This document shows, piece by piece, positions 25,375-34,431 of a DNA stretch of 64,000 nucleotides (positions within the stretch are counted from its first letter, which is position 1; the number at the start of each line of letters is the position of its first letter). Under the pieces are notes generated by a model. That model saw nothing but the letters and a program-made list of their open reading frames with translations. It was not told where the DNA came from and searched no databases. The stretch is taken from positions 2,767,501 through 2,831,500 of the forward strand of contig NZ_CP060825.1 of NCBI RefSeq assembly GCF_014489615.1, in the 5' to 3' direction. This DNA comes from Streptomyces genisteinicus (GTDB taxonomy: Bacteria > Actinomycetota > Actinomycetes > Streptomycetales > Streptomycetaceae). The translations under genes and the position numbers were made by a program.

Positions 25375-26655
25375 TCAGCGGCCCTGGTAGGAGGCCGATG
25401 CGGAGCGGATGGTGCCGAGCTTGCCGTAGAGGCGGCTGCCGGGGCAGTCCGTGACGAAGCCGTCCCGGTGACCGGCGACGGCGTTCATGGCGACCTTCTT
25501 GCCCTTCGCGTACTTTCCGCTTCCTCCCGAGGTCAGGGTCACCTTGCCCTTGGGGTTGATCCCGTGCAGCCCGAGTTTCCACGCGGTCAGCCTGGCGACC
25601 GCGGTCACCGCCGCCGCCGGCGGATTCGAGGAACTGTACGTGCCGAGTACGGCGATACCGGTGCTCTTCGTGTTGAAACCGAGGGTGTGCGCACCGAGCA
25701 CCGGCTTGGCCACGCCTCCTGCCCGGCCTTCGTAGATGTTTCCGCACTTGTCCACGGCGAAGTTGTAGCCGAGGTCCCGCCAGCCGCTGCTCTTGACGTG
25801 GTAGCGGTACATACTGCGGATGACGGAGGGCGCCTGGGCGCAGGTGTAGTTGTTGCCGGTGGCGCTGTGGTGGACGAAGGCGGCCTTCACCGTCGAGGTG
25901 TAGACGAAGCTCTTCTCCCGCAGCGACTCGTCGGCGCCCCAGCCCTTGCGGGTGACGATGCGCGGGCGGGCGCCGATGTAGGGCTTGGCCGCCGCGGCGT
26001 CCACCACGAGGTCGCCGGAGGCGGCCGCTTCGGCCTCCGTGTCGAGCTGGTTGAGCTCCGGGATCTCGAGACCGCCGACGGGGGTCCGGCCGGTCGCGCC
26101 GCCGGGGGCGGGGCCCGGGGCGCCCGCGGCCGGCGGGTCCTCGCCGGGGTCGACGAGTTCGAGGCGCATGCCCTCGGGGAGTTCGGCGGTGCCGCCGTCC
26201 GCCTGCCGCACGCGTACTTCGACGCCGTCGGAGGCGCCGACCCACAGGGGGGCGGTGGAGCCGCGGACGCGGCCGGACTCGCTCTCCGCGGTGCCGGGGT
26301 CGGCGGCGTGGTCCGTGTTGTGGGTCTCGACCTGCTGCCAGGCGGACCAGGCGCCGGTGCCGACCGCGCGGGTGCGGACCTCGACGGTGCCGTCGAGTTC
26401 GGCCGCCGCGTTCTCCCAGACGAGGCCGAGCAGCGAGAACGGTTCGACGGCCTGCCGCGGCAGGCCCTGGAGGGCGGTGCCGTGGGCGCGGGCGGACGGG
26501 GTCCGGGCGAGCGGCTCCAGGGGGAGTGACTGTGTGCTTCCGGGGAGGTCCGGTGCCCGGAGGGGCGCGGCGACGGCGCCCGTCGTGACGACGAGGGGGA
26601 GGGCGAGCGCGGCTGCGCACGCCACCGAGATCGAAGTTGCCAGGTATCCACGCAT
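25375..26655 (-). CDS. secreted PGRP-type N-acetylmuramoyl-L-alanine amidase
   Basis: The 426-residue protein starts MRGYLATSISVACAAALALP with a Sec signal peptide (cleavage near residue 29). A ~160-residue region follows whose motif VEVRTRAVGTGAWSAWQQV suggests beta structure, then the PGRP/amidase domain (about 195-420). Zinc and substrate motifs are AAFVHHSATGNNYTC, YNFAVDKCGNIYEGRAGG, LGFNTKSTGIAVLGTYSSS and GHRDGFVTDCPGSRLYGKLG, with both His and the Cys ligand present, so it should be catalytically active. It would hydrolyse the amide bond between MurNAc and the stem peptide outside the cell. Confidence 0.92.
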   Translation of the reverse strand: MRGYLATSISVACAAALALPLVVTTGAVAAPLRAPDLPGSTQSLPLEPLARTPSARAHGTALQGLPRQAVEPFSLLGLVWENAAAELDGTVEVRTRAVGTGAWSAWQQVETHNTDHAADPGTAESESGRVRGSTAPLWVGASDGVEVRVRQADGGTAELPEGMRLELVDPGEDPPAAGAPGPAPGGATGRTPVGGLEIPELNQLDTEAEAAASGDLVVDAAAAKPYIGARPRIVTRKGWGADESLREKSFVYTSTVKAAFVHHSATGNNYTCAQAPSVIRSMYRYHVKSSGWRDLGYNFAVDKCGNIYEGRAGGVAKPVLGAHTLGFNTKSTGIAVLGTYSSSNPPAAAVTAVARLTAWKLGLHGINPKGKVTLTSGGSGKYAKGKKVAMNAVAGHRDGFVTDCPGSRLYGKLGTIRSASASYQGR

Positions 26656-26782
26656 GCCAGAGATCCTGGAATCGGTGCGGCGGCCGTGCCCGCCGGGAAT
26701 CGGGGCGGGCGTCCGTCCGACCGGGGTACGTGTCCACCGGTCCGGCCCACCGCGGCACGGCGCCCCGCGTACTGTTGCGCGG

Positions 26783-27535
26783 ATGAACGCCAGCGACCGT
26801 ACCCCTGCCGACCTGCTGCGATCCGCGCTCGCCGCGGACCCGGCGCGTCCTTTGGTCACCTTCTACGACGACGCCACCGGTGAGCGCGTCGAATTGTCCG
26901 TGGCCACCTTCGCCAATTGGGTGGCGAAGACCGCCAATCTGCTCCAGGGGGAGATGTCCGCCGAGCCGGGCGAGCGCCTCGCCCTGCTGCTGCCGGCGCA
27001 CTGGCAGAGTGCCGTGTGGCTGCTGGCCTGTTCGTCGGTCGGTGTGGTCGCGGACGTGGGCGGCGATCCGTCGGCCGCGGACCATGTGGTCGCCGGGCCC
27101 GGGCGGTTCGAGGACGGACTCGCCTGCCGGGGCGAGCGGATGGCGCTGTCGCTCGCGCCGATGGGCCGCCGTTTCACGACGCCGCCGGCCGGCTGGGCCG
27201 ACTACGCGGTGGAGGTCCCGAGCCAGGGGGACCGTTTCGCCCCGTACGCGCCGGTGGATCCGGACGCCGAGGCCCTGACGGTGGCCGGGACGGCCCTGAC
27301 GGGCGCCGAACTGGTCGGGCGGGCGCGTGCGGACGCGGAGCGCCTGGGGCTGACCCCGGGTGCGCGCGTGCTGTCGGGGCTCGGCTACGACACCTGGGAC
27401 GGGCTCGCCGCCGGGCTGTTCGCGCCGCTGGCCGCGGGGGCGTCGGTCGTACTGTGCCGGAACCTGGGCGAGTTGTCCGAGGACGGCCTGGCGAAGCGGG
27501 TGGAGAGCGAGCGGGTCTCCGTCACCGTGCGGTGA
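26783..27535 (+). CDS. TIGR03089-family protein (AMP-binding-like)
   Basis: The 250-residue protein starts MNASDRTPADLLRSALAADP; the long upstream open frame is antisense to the amidase. It resembles the N-terminal part of acyl-adenylate-forming enzymes (LVTFYDDATGERVELSVATF, NWVAKTANLLQGEM, GERLALLLPAHWQSAVWLLA) but is far shorter and lacks the usual phosphate-binding loop and C-terminal domain. This matches the actinobacterial TIGR03089 family of unknown function. It is divergent from the amidase and precedes the LCP cluster. Confidence 0.85.
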   Translation: MNASDRTPADLLRSALAADPARPLVTFYDDATGERVELSVATFANWVAKTANLLQGEMSAEPGERLALLLPAHWQSAVWLLACSSVGVVADVGGDPSAADHVVAGPGRFEDGLACRGERMALSLAPMGRRFTTPPAGWADYAVEVPSQGDRFAPYAPVDPDAEALTVAGTALTGAELVGRARADAERLGLTPGARVLSGLGYDTWDGLAAGLFAPLAAGASVVLCRNLGELSEDGLAKRVESERVSVTVR

Positions 27536-27791
27536 CCGCGGGCGGGCCCGGCACGGCAGGCCGTGCCGGGAGGGCCGGGTGGGCGGGCCGGGGGCGCTGC
27601 GGTACGACAAGCCTCCGCATTCCACTCAAGTGGCGCACAACCGGGCCGAGCCCTCCCGGCACGGGCGTCAACAGCGGTGGATGATCGGCGACAAGCGTGT
27701 TTCAACGCACAACCAAGCGCCGGGTTCAGCCGTCTAGACCAGCGATCGGCGGCCCAGCGCGCTGCCGACGCCATGAAGGATGGACCCACAC

Positions 27792-29435
27792 GTGACGGAC
27801 AAGGCTGGCACGCCTGCGGAAGGGAACGCGGACGCGGACGGGCGCTCCGGCGCCGCTGCGGACGCGGGTGCGGGTGCGGCGGACGGCGGCACGGAGCCCC
27901 TCGCGGAGGACGGGGCCTCCGCGGGGCGCAGCGCACCCGCGGCCGACGGGTCCGCCGCGGACGCCCCCGACGGCGATGCGGGCGACGGCGGCCCACGGGC
28001 TCCGCGGGGCGACGCCCCCGCGGCCGGCGCGTCCGCCACGGCGGAGGGCGACGCGGCGGACACTCCGCCGAGCGGCGACGCCGCCGCGGAAGCACCCGCC
28101 ACCGCAGCGCCCGCCGCGACGGACGCCGAAGCCGCCCCCACCGGAGCCGGCGACACCCCCGGCGACGAGGCACCCGCCGCGGAAGCCGCCCGCACCGGCG
28201 ACACCCCCGACGGCGGAAGCGGCTCCACCGGAGGCGGCGCAGCCACCCCCGGCGACCCCCCGGAGGGCGGCGGCGGCACCCCCGGCGACGGCGGCGACGC
28301 GTCCCCCGACGGTGACGGGGACGGCGACGGCCGGCGGAAGCGGCACTGGCTGCGGTGGGCCGCGCTCGGCACCTCCGTGGTGGTGCTGGCGGCGGCCGGC
28401 GCGGGCTGGTGGTTCTACCGGAAGCTCGACGCCAACATCACGACCGACACCTCGGCGGCGGCCGAGCTGGAGACGTACGAGCGGGAGCGGCCGACCCCGG
28501 TGGTCACCGGCGCGGAGAACATCCTGCTGCTCGGCTCCGACACCCGCGAGGGCGCGGGCAACGACGAGTACGGCAAGGACGAGGGCGGCGGCGGCAGCCA
28601 GCGCTCCGACACGACGATCCTGCTGCACATCGCGGCCGACCGGAAGAGCGCCACCGCGATGTCGGTGCCGCGCGACCTGATGGTCACCATCCCGAGCTGC
28701 CGCAAGCCCGACGGGAAGCGGACCCGGGAGCAGACCGCCCAGTTCAACTGGGCGTTCCAGTTCGGCGGCGCCGCCTGCACCATCCGCACGGTGGAGAAGT
28801 TCACCGGCGTGCGCATCGACCACCACATGGTGATCGACTTCCGCGGCTTCAAGGACATGGTGGACGCGGTCGACGGCGTCGAGATCTGCCTGTCGGAGCC
28901 GATCGACGACAAGGACGCCAAGCTGAAGCTCCAGGCCGGACGGCAGACGCTGCACGGCGAGGAGGCGCTCGGCTTCGTGCGGGCCCGCAAGACCCTCGGG
29001 GACGGCAGCGACACGGAGCGGATGGAGCGCCAGCAGCAGTTCCTGGGCGCGCTGGTCAAGAAGGTGCAGAGCAACGGCGTCCTGCTGAATCCGACCCGCC
29101 TCTACCCGGTGCTCGACGCGGCGACCAAGTCGATCACGACCGACCCGGGCCTCGACTCGTTGAAGGATCTGTACGACCTCACCCGCTCCCTGCGGAACGT
29201 TCCGACGGAAAAGGTGCAATTCCTTACCGTTCCGCGCCAGCCGTATCATCTCGATCCGAACCGCGACGAGTTGGTCGAACCGGAGGCGAGCGAGCTGTTC
29301 GAGCGGCTGCGCGAGGACGCTCCCGTGACGGTCGTCCCGAAGGCCGAGAAGGAGGCGGCGGACGCGGCGGGCGAGAGCCCCTCGCCGGACCCGACGTTCT
29401 CCGGCACCAACGCCGCCGACGGCACCTGCGGGTAA
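27792..29435 (+). CDS. LCP-family protein 1 (LytR-CpsA-Psr phosphotransferase)
   Basis: The protein has about 547 residues. The start is taken at GTG (MTDKAGTPAEGNADADG) because GAAGGA lies 11 bases upstream; an ATG at 27780 overlaps that site. Residues 1-180 are an extremely Ala/Asp/Gly/Pro-rich cytoplasmic tail, then one transmembrane helix (~187-208), then the extracytoplasmic LCP domain. This has ENILLLGSDTREGAG, QRSDTTILLHIAA, MSVPRDLMVTIPSC, FRGFKDMVDAVDGVEICL and EEALGFVRARKTLGDG ending in RMERQQQFL. LCP enzymes move lipid-linked glycopolymers onto peptidoglycan. It lacks a LytR_C domain and opens a run of three same-strand LCP genes. Confidence 0.92.
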   Translation: MTDKAGTPAEGNADADGRSGAAADAGAGAADGGTEPLAEDGASAGRSAPAADGSAADAPDGDAGDGGPRAPRGDAPAAGASATAEGDAADTPPSGDAAAEAPATAAPAATDAEAAPTGAGDTPGDEAPAAEAARTGDTPDGGSGSTGGGAATPGDPPEGGGGTPGDGGDASPDGDGDGDGRRKRHWLRWAALGTSVVVLAAAGAGWWFYRKLDANITTDTSAAAELETYERERPTPVVTGAENILLLGSDTREGAGNDEYGKDEGGGGSQRSDTTILLHIAADRKSATAMSVPRDLMVTIPSCRKPDGKRTREQTAQFNWAFQFGGAACTIRTVEKFTGVRIDHHMVIDFRGFKDMVDAVDGVEICLSEPIDDKDAKLKLQAGRQTLHGEEALGFVRARKTLGDGSDTERMERQQQFLGALVKKVQSNGVLLNPTRLYPVLDAATKSITTDPGLDSLKDLYDLTRSLRNVPTEKVQFLTVPRQPYHLDPNRDELVEPEASELFERLREDAPVTVVPKAEKEAADAAGESPSPDPTFSGTNAADGTCG

Positions 29436-29654
29436 AGCAATGGCCAAGCACCTGGCGACACCGCGGAGGGAATGGGCGTATTGCCCGCTTGTAAGGGGTG
29501 AGGAATTTGTCACGCACGTCGCTCGACGCTGAACTGGGCGGATAGTGTGACGCGATCCGGTGCTTGTGACCCCATGTCGCGCACTGCTGGATCGAAGGAC
29601 CGAGCGCCTGGGGGGAGGCGCCTCGCGTGGCACCGACGGAGGACTCAAACAACC

Positions 29655-31433
29655 GTGGATGCGCAAAGCCGTGGCCGGGCGGAGGACATCGACCCCGCCG
29701 ACCAGTGGGTCATGAACCCGCAGACCGGCAACTACGAACTGCGACTGGACCAATCCACACCGCAGTCAGCCTCCTCCTCCCGTCCCGCGGGCGCAAGAAG
29801 AGCCGCCCGGGGAGCCTCCCCGGCCGAGGAGTCCGCCACACCCTCGCGCACGGCGACCCGCCGCCGCCAGCAGGGCGGCGAGGACCGCACCGCCGAGGTG
29901 CCGGGGCAGCGCAGCAGGCGTGCCGGAGGCGGTGGCGGCGGTGACCGCGTCCCGCCGCAGGCCGGGCGGCGCAAGCGCAAGCCGGCCGGGTCGCGCAAGA
30001 AGAAGGTGCTGCTGTGGACCGGCGGCAGCCTCGCGCTGCTGATGGTCGGCACGGCGACGGCCGGCTACCTCTACTACGAGCACCTGAACTCCAACATCAC
30101 GTCCGTCCCGGACGACAACGCGGGCACCGGCGGCTTCAGCAAGGACCGGGCGATCAACATCCTGCTGATCGGCACGGACAAGCGCACGGGCGCGGGCAAC
30201 GAGGGCTACGGCGACAAGAACAGCCCCGGCCACGCGGACACCACGGTGCTGCTGCACGTGTCCAAGGACCGCACCAACGCGACGGCGCTGAGCATCCCCC
30301 GCGACCTGATCACCGACATCCCGGACTGCCCGACGACGCAGGAGGACGGCTCGACCAAGGTCATCCCCGGTCAGCAGGGCGTCCGCTTCAACACCAGCCT
30401 CGGCCAGGCGGGCCGCACACCGAGCTGCACCATGCGGACCGTCACCGAGATGACCGGCATCACCATGGACCACTTCATGGTCGCCGACTTCAACGCGGTC
30501 AAGACCCTCACCTCCGCGGTCGGCGGTGTCCCGATCTGCCTCGCCAAGGACGTCAAGGACCCGGACTCGCATCTGAACCTGCCGGCCGGCGACCACACGC
30601 TGGAGGGCGAGGAGGCGCTCGCCTTCGTGCGGACCCGGCACTCCTTCGGCAACCAGGGCGACCTCGACCGCATCAAGATCCAGCAGCAGTTCCTCAGCTC
30701 GCTGATGCGGACGCTGAAGTCCAACGACACGCTGACCAGCCCCACCAAGCTGGTCAAGCTCGCCGAGGCCGGCACCAAGGCGCTGACGGTCGACTCCAAG
30801 ATCGACGACATCGGCAAGCTCCGCGATCTCGGCCTGGAGCTCGGCAAGTTCGACATGAAGAACCTGACGTTCGCCACGGTCCCGGTGCTCGACAACCCGG
30901 CGGAGAAGGTCAAGGCGACGGTCGTCCTGAACACCGCCAAGTCGGACTCGCTGTTCTCGATGGTCAAGAACGACATCTCGCTCACCGAGGTCGAGGCGCA
31001 GAAGAAGGAGAAGCAGCAGGCCGCCCAGGCCGAGCAGGCCAAGCTGCTGGAGGGAACCAGGGCGGAGGCGTCCGACGTCCGTGTGGACGTACTCAACGGC
31101 GGCGGCCCGCAGGGCGCGGCCCAGAAGACGCTGGACTGGCTTCAGAACACCGAAGGGGTCCTGAAGTCCACCAACAAGGGCAACGCACCCGCCGACGTCC
31201 CGCAGACGACGCTGGTGTACGCGCCCAACCAGGCCGACCAGGCCCGCAAGCTCGCGGACCTGATGGGCCTGCCCGCCGGGGCGCTGAAGCCCGGCACGAC
31301 GGACGCCGAGGGGCTGGAAGCGATGACGCTGACCCTCGGCCCCGACTTCAAGGGCGCGGGGGTGCCCATCACCGGTCCGGCGAAGGCGCCGGACGACGCG
31401 GTCCAGGCGGACAAGAAGGTGTGCGCCAAGTGA
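29655..31433 (+). CDS. LCP-family protein 2 with LytR_C domain
   Basis: The 592-residue protein has a GTG start (VDAQSRGRAEDIDPADQWVM) 11 bases after GGAGGA. The cytoplasmic tail runs to ~115, with a basic stretch just before the membrane helix (~117-141). The LCP domain spans ~160-420: INILLIGTDKRTGAGNEGYG, HADTTVLLHVSKD, LSIPRDLITDIPDCP, GDHTLEGEEALAFVRTRHSF and DRIKIQQQFLSSLM. The arginine usually before the ADT motif is replaced. The C-terminal LytR_C domain (about 474-590) starts VRVDVLNGGGPQGAAQKTL. A wall-polymer ligase is predicted; substrate unknown. Confidence 0.92.
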   Translation: MDAQSRGRAEDIDPADQWVMNPQTGNYELRLDQSTPQSASSSRPAGARRAARGASPAEESATPSRTATRRRQQGGEDRTAEVPGQRSRRAGGGGGGDRVPPQAGRRKRKPAGSRKKKVLLWTGGSLALLMVGTATAGYLYYEHLNSNITSVPDDNAGTGGFSKDRAINILLIGTDKRTGAGNEGYGDKNSPGHADTTVLLHVSKDRTNATALSIPRDLITDIPDCPTTQEDGSTKVIPGQQGVRFNTSLGQAGRTPSCTMRTVTEMTGITMDHFMVADFNAVKTLTSAVGGVPICLAKDVKDPDSHLNLPAGDHTLEGEEALAFVRTRHSFGNQGDLDRIKIQQQFLSSLMRTLKSNDTLTSPTKLVKLAEAGTKALTVDSKIDDIGKLRDLGLELGKFDMKNLTFATVPVLDNPAEKVKATVVLNTAKSDSLFSMVKNDISLTEVEAQKKEKQQAAQAEQAKLLEGTRAEASDVRVDVLNGGGPQGAAQKTLDWLQNTEGVLKSTNKGNAPADVPQTTLVYAPNQADQARKLADLMGLPAGALKPGTTDAEGLEAMTLTLGPDFKGAGVPITGPAKAPDDAVQADKKVCAK

Positions 31434-31505
31434 CACGCGTGTACGTCATATGACATCCGATGAACCGGGCTCGACGGGGAGAGCCTGAACACAGGGGGGC
31501 TTGGG

Positions 31506-33212
31506 GTGGGACAGAGCAAGGTCCGTGGGGAGGGGACGCGCCGGCGCGGACCGGAACCGGAACCCGGCGATTTCGGCTGGGACGAGAGCCTGTACGAGGA
31601 CGGCGGACGCGTCCCGGGCAGCCGAAGGGCTCCCGACGACACCCCGGCGGACGGCAACGGGGACGGCGCACCGGAGGCGGCCAACGGCTCGCACCGGCGG
31701 CGCGGTGCCCCGCGCCGTCGGGCCGGCCGCGGCAAGCGCCGGACAGGGCGCTGGATCGCGCTGGCGCTGTCGGTGCTGATCCTCGGCACCGCCGGTGCCG
31801 GCTACCTGTACTACGAGCACCTGAACGGCAACATCCGCAAGGGCGAACGGAGTTCCGCCGACTCCGACGTGCGCAGGACCGCGCCCAACGCGGCCGGGCA
31901 GACTCCGCTCAACGTGCTGCTCATCGGCTCGGACGACCGGAACAGCGCGTCCAACCTCAAGCTCGGCGGTTCCAAGAAGAGCGTCGGCTCGAAGCCGCTC
32001 GCGGACGTGCAGATGCTGCTGCACGTGTCGGCCGACCGCAAGAACGCCTCGGTCGTCTCCATCCCGCGGGACACCAAGGTCGACATCCCCAAGTGCACCG
32101 ACCCGAAGACCGACGAGAAGTACCCCGCCACCCGCGGTCTGATCAACACGACGCTCCAGCGCGGCGGCGCCGGCTGCACGCTGGCCACCTGGCAGGAGCT
32201 CACCGGGGTCTACATCGACCACTGGATGATGGTCGACTTCACGGGCGTGGTCTCGATGGCGGACGCGATCGGCGGCGCCGACGTCTGTGTGAAGCAGAAC
32301 GTCTACGACGGCCCCAAGCCGGGCGTCCCCGGCGGCTCCGGGCTGCGGCTGAAGGCGGGCACCTGGCCGATCCAGGGCGAGCAGGCGCTCCAGTGGCTGC
32401 GCACCCGGCACGCCTTCGAGAGCGACTTCGGCCGCTCCAAGGCCCAGCACATGTACATGAACTCGGTGATCCGCAAGCTCAAGGACCAGAACGCCTTCAC
32501 CGACACCGGTCAGCTGATGGACCTCGCGGAGACGGCCACCAAGGCGCTCCAGGTCTCGCAGGAGATCGGCACCGTCAAGAAGCTGTTCGACCTGAGCATG
32601 ACGCTGAAGGACGTGCCCACCAGCCGTATCGCGATGCTGACGATGCCGCGCATCCCCGACCCGCAGAACCCGAACGCGCATGTGCTGCCCGCCCCGGGTG
32701 AGGCCGAGCGGCTGTGGGAGATGCTGCGCGAGGACCTCCCCGTGGACGGCAAGGAGCCCACCTCCGAGGCGAAGAAGCCGGCCGCGCCCAAGGACCCGGC
32801 CGCCGACCCGGCGGACATCGGGATCATGGTGCGCAACGGCACCGGCTCCACCACCGAGGCGCCCACGCAGCGCCGGGCGGCCACGGTCGCCGGACTGCTG
32901 GCGGAGAAGGGCTTCACGGGGGCCAGGGCGGACGTCACGCCCGAGTCCCAGAAGCGCACCCAGCTGCTGTTCCCGAGCGTCGACCTGGAGGGCGACGCCC
33001 ATGCCGTGGCCAAGGCCCTCTCCATCCCCACGAGCGCGGTGAAGAAGTCGGCCGACGTGTCCGGTGTGACGCTGGTGGTCGGCGCCGACTGGCGGACGGG
33101 GAACACCTTCCCGAAGGCGGACCCGGCCGGCGGCCCGCCGAAGAACACCGAGACGGTGATGGGCGACAACAAGGGCGAGTGCATGGACATCTACCGGCCC
33201 TACCGCTTCTGA
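31506..33212 (+). CDS. LCP-family protein 3 with LytR_C domain, divergent active-site motifs
   Basis: The 568-residue protein has a GTG start (MGQSKVRGEGTRRRGPEPEP) close behind AGGGGGGC. There is a membrane helix at ~78-100 and an LCP domain at ~130-400, with LNVLLIGSDDRNSASNLKL, VVSIPRDTKVDIPKC and QALQWLRTRHAFESDFGRSK. Two usual motifs differ: the R-S/A-D-T motif reads LADVQMLLHV, and the R..RQQ.F motif reads GRSKAQHMYM. LytR_C occupies ~437-565 (IGIMVRNGTGSTTEAPTQRR). It lies 72 bp after LCP2, so the two are probably cotranscribed, and ends at a strong terminator. Confidence 0.9.
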   Translation: MGQSKVRGEGTRRRGPEPEPGDFGWDESLYEDGGRVPGSRRAPDDTPADGNGDGAPEAANGSHRRRGAPRRRAGRGKRRTGRWIALALSVLILGTAGAGYLYYEHLNGNIRKGERSSADSDVRRTAPNAAGQTPLNVLLIGSDDRNSASNLKLGGSKKSVGSKPLADVQMLLHVSADRKNASVVSIPRDTKVDIPKCTDPKTDEKYPATRGLINTTLQRGGAGCTLATWQELTGVYIDHWMMVDFTGVVSMADAIGGADVCVKQNVYDGPKPGVPGGSGLRLKAGTWPIQGEQALQWLRTRHAFESDFGRSKAQHMYMNSVIRKLKDQNAFTDTGQLMDLAETATKALQVSQEIGTVKKLFDLSMTLKDVPTSRIAMLTMPRIPDPQNPNAHVLPAPGEAERLWEMLREDLPVDGKEPTSEAKKPAAPKDPAADPADIGIMVRNGTGSTTEAPTQRRAATVAGLLAEKGFTGARADVTPESQKRTQLLFPSVDLEGDAHAVAKALSIPTSAVKKSADVSGVTLVVGADWRTGNTFPKADPAGGPPKNTETVMGDNKGECMDIYRPYRF

Positions 33213-33222
33213 TCCCCCGCAT

Positions 33223-33271
33223 GACGACGCCGGCCCGCCCCCTCTTCCGCAGGGGGCGGGCCGGCGTCGTC
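33223..33271. terminator. strong bidirectional terminator
   Basis: A perfect 21-bp stem (33223-33243 with 33251-33271) encloses a 7-nt loop, CTTCCGC. It lies between the convergent LCP3 and GT2 genes, 10 bp from one stop and 13 bp from the other, serving both. Confidence 0.9.
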
Positions 33272-33284
33272 TCGGGGGTGCCGC

Positions 33285-34298
33285 TCAGGCCGCGGTGCCC
33301 ACGGAGGGGCGGCGGCTGGCGATGACCTTCTTCGCCAGCGAGCGCGGGCTGGTCAGGAAGCCGTAGCCCCACGACATGTGCATGGTGGCGAGCGCGACGG
33401 GGATCCTCAGCCGGGCCGCGAGCGGGAGGCCCTTGCCGGCCGGCACCGAGCCCGCGGCGATGGCGGCCAGGTAGCCGCCCGGCACGACGAGCGCCCAGGG
33501 CGTCACGGCCGCACCGGCGACCAGCCCGGCGGCAATGGCGCACACGGCGACCGGCGGGGCGAGGTAGCGGAGGTTGATGGAGCCTGCGTGGTACCGGGCG
33601 ACGACGTGGCGCCAGCGCCCGTAGTCCTTGTACTGCTTCGCCAGGGCGCGCACCGAGGGGCGGGGGCGGTACTGGACCCTGAGCTCGGGCGAGAACCAGA
33701 TCAGGCCGCCCGCCTCGCGGATCCGGAAGTTCAGCTCCCAGTCCTGGGCACGGATGAACTCCACGTTGTAGCCGCCCTGCTGCTCCAGCGCCTCGCGCCG
33801 GAACACGCCCAGGTAGACGGTCTCCGCGGGGCCGGCGGCGCCGCCCGTGTGGAAGGCCGCGTTGCCGACGCCGATCCTCGACGTCATGGCGGCGGCGACC
33901 GCGTGCTCCCAGTCGTTCTCGCCCTCGGCGTGCATGATGCCGCCGACGTTCTGCGCGCCGGTCTCCTCCAGGAGGCGGACCGCGGTGGCGATGTAGTTCG
34001 GCGACAGCATTCCGTGGCCGTCGACCCGGACGACGATCGGGTGGCGCGACGCCTTGATGGCGGCGTTCAGGGCGGCCGGGGTGCGGCCGGTGGGGTTCGG
34101 CACGGTGTGGACGCGGGGGTCCTCGCGCACGAGTTCTGCGGCGATCTCGTCGGTGCGGTCCGTGGACGGCCCCAGCGCGATCACCACCTCCATCTCGCCG
34201 TCGTACTCCTGCTCGAGGATGTGACGGACCGAGTTGCGCAGGTGCCGCTCCTCGTTGAGGACCGGCATGATCACGGATACAGGCGGCGTGGCGTTCAT
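33285..34298 (-). CDS. family 2 glycosyltransferase (ExoA-like)
   Basis: The 337-residue protein starts MNATPPVSVIMPVLNEERHL. GT2 motifs are VSVIMPVLNEERHLRNSV, VVIALGPSTDRTDEIAAEL, IVVRVDGHGMLSPNY (DxD-like), ETVYLGVFRREALEQQGGY and QDWELNFRIREAGGLIWFSP. The C-terminal part has two to three membrane helices (LAPPVAVCAIAAGLVAGAAV, WALVVPGGYLAAIAAGSVPA). It resembles succinoglycan-type ExoA transferases, which add hexoses to lipid-linked intermediates on the cytosolic face. Set among LCP genes, it likely makes the polymer or lipid sugar that they attach. It is divergent from LCP4. Confidence 0.88.
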   Translation of the reverse strand: MNATPPVSVIMPVLNEERHLRNSVRHILEQEYDGEMEVVIALGPSTDRTDEIAAELVREDPRVHTVPNPTGRTPAALNAAIKASRHPIVVRVDGHGMLSPNYIATAVRLLEETGAQNVGGIMHAEGENDWEHAVAAAMTSRIGVGNAAFHTGGAAGPAETVYLGVFRREALEQQGGYNVEFIRAQDWELNFRIREAGGLIWFSPELRVQYRPRPSVRALAKQYKDYGRWRHVVARYHAGSINLRYLAPPVAVCAIAAGLVAGAAVTPWALVVPGGYLAAIAAGSVPAGKGLPLAARLRIPVALATMHMSWGYGFLTSPRSLAKKVIASRRPSVGTAA

Positions 34299-34431
34299 CG
34301 TCCGCCACGTTACCGCGAACGGGGGACCCCCTGGCGCGGCGGCCGGTGTCGCAGATCGTATGGACCTACGGTGCTCAGGATTCCCTGCCGTCGGTCCCGG
34401 TGCAGGATCCCGTCCATCGCGGAGGTGTCCC

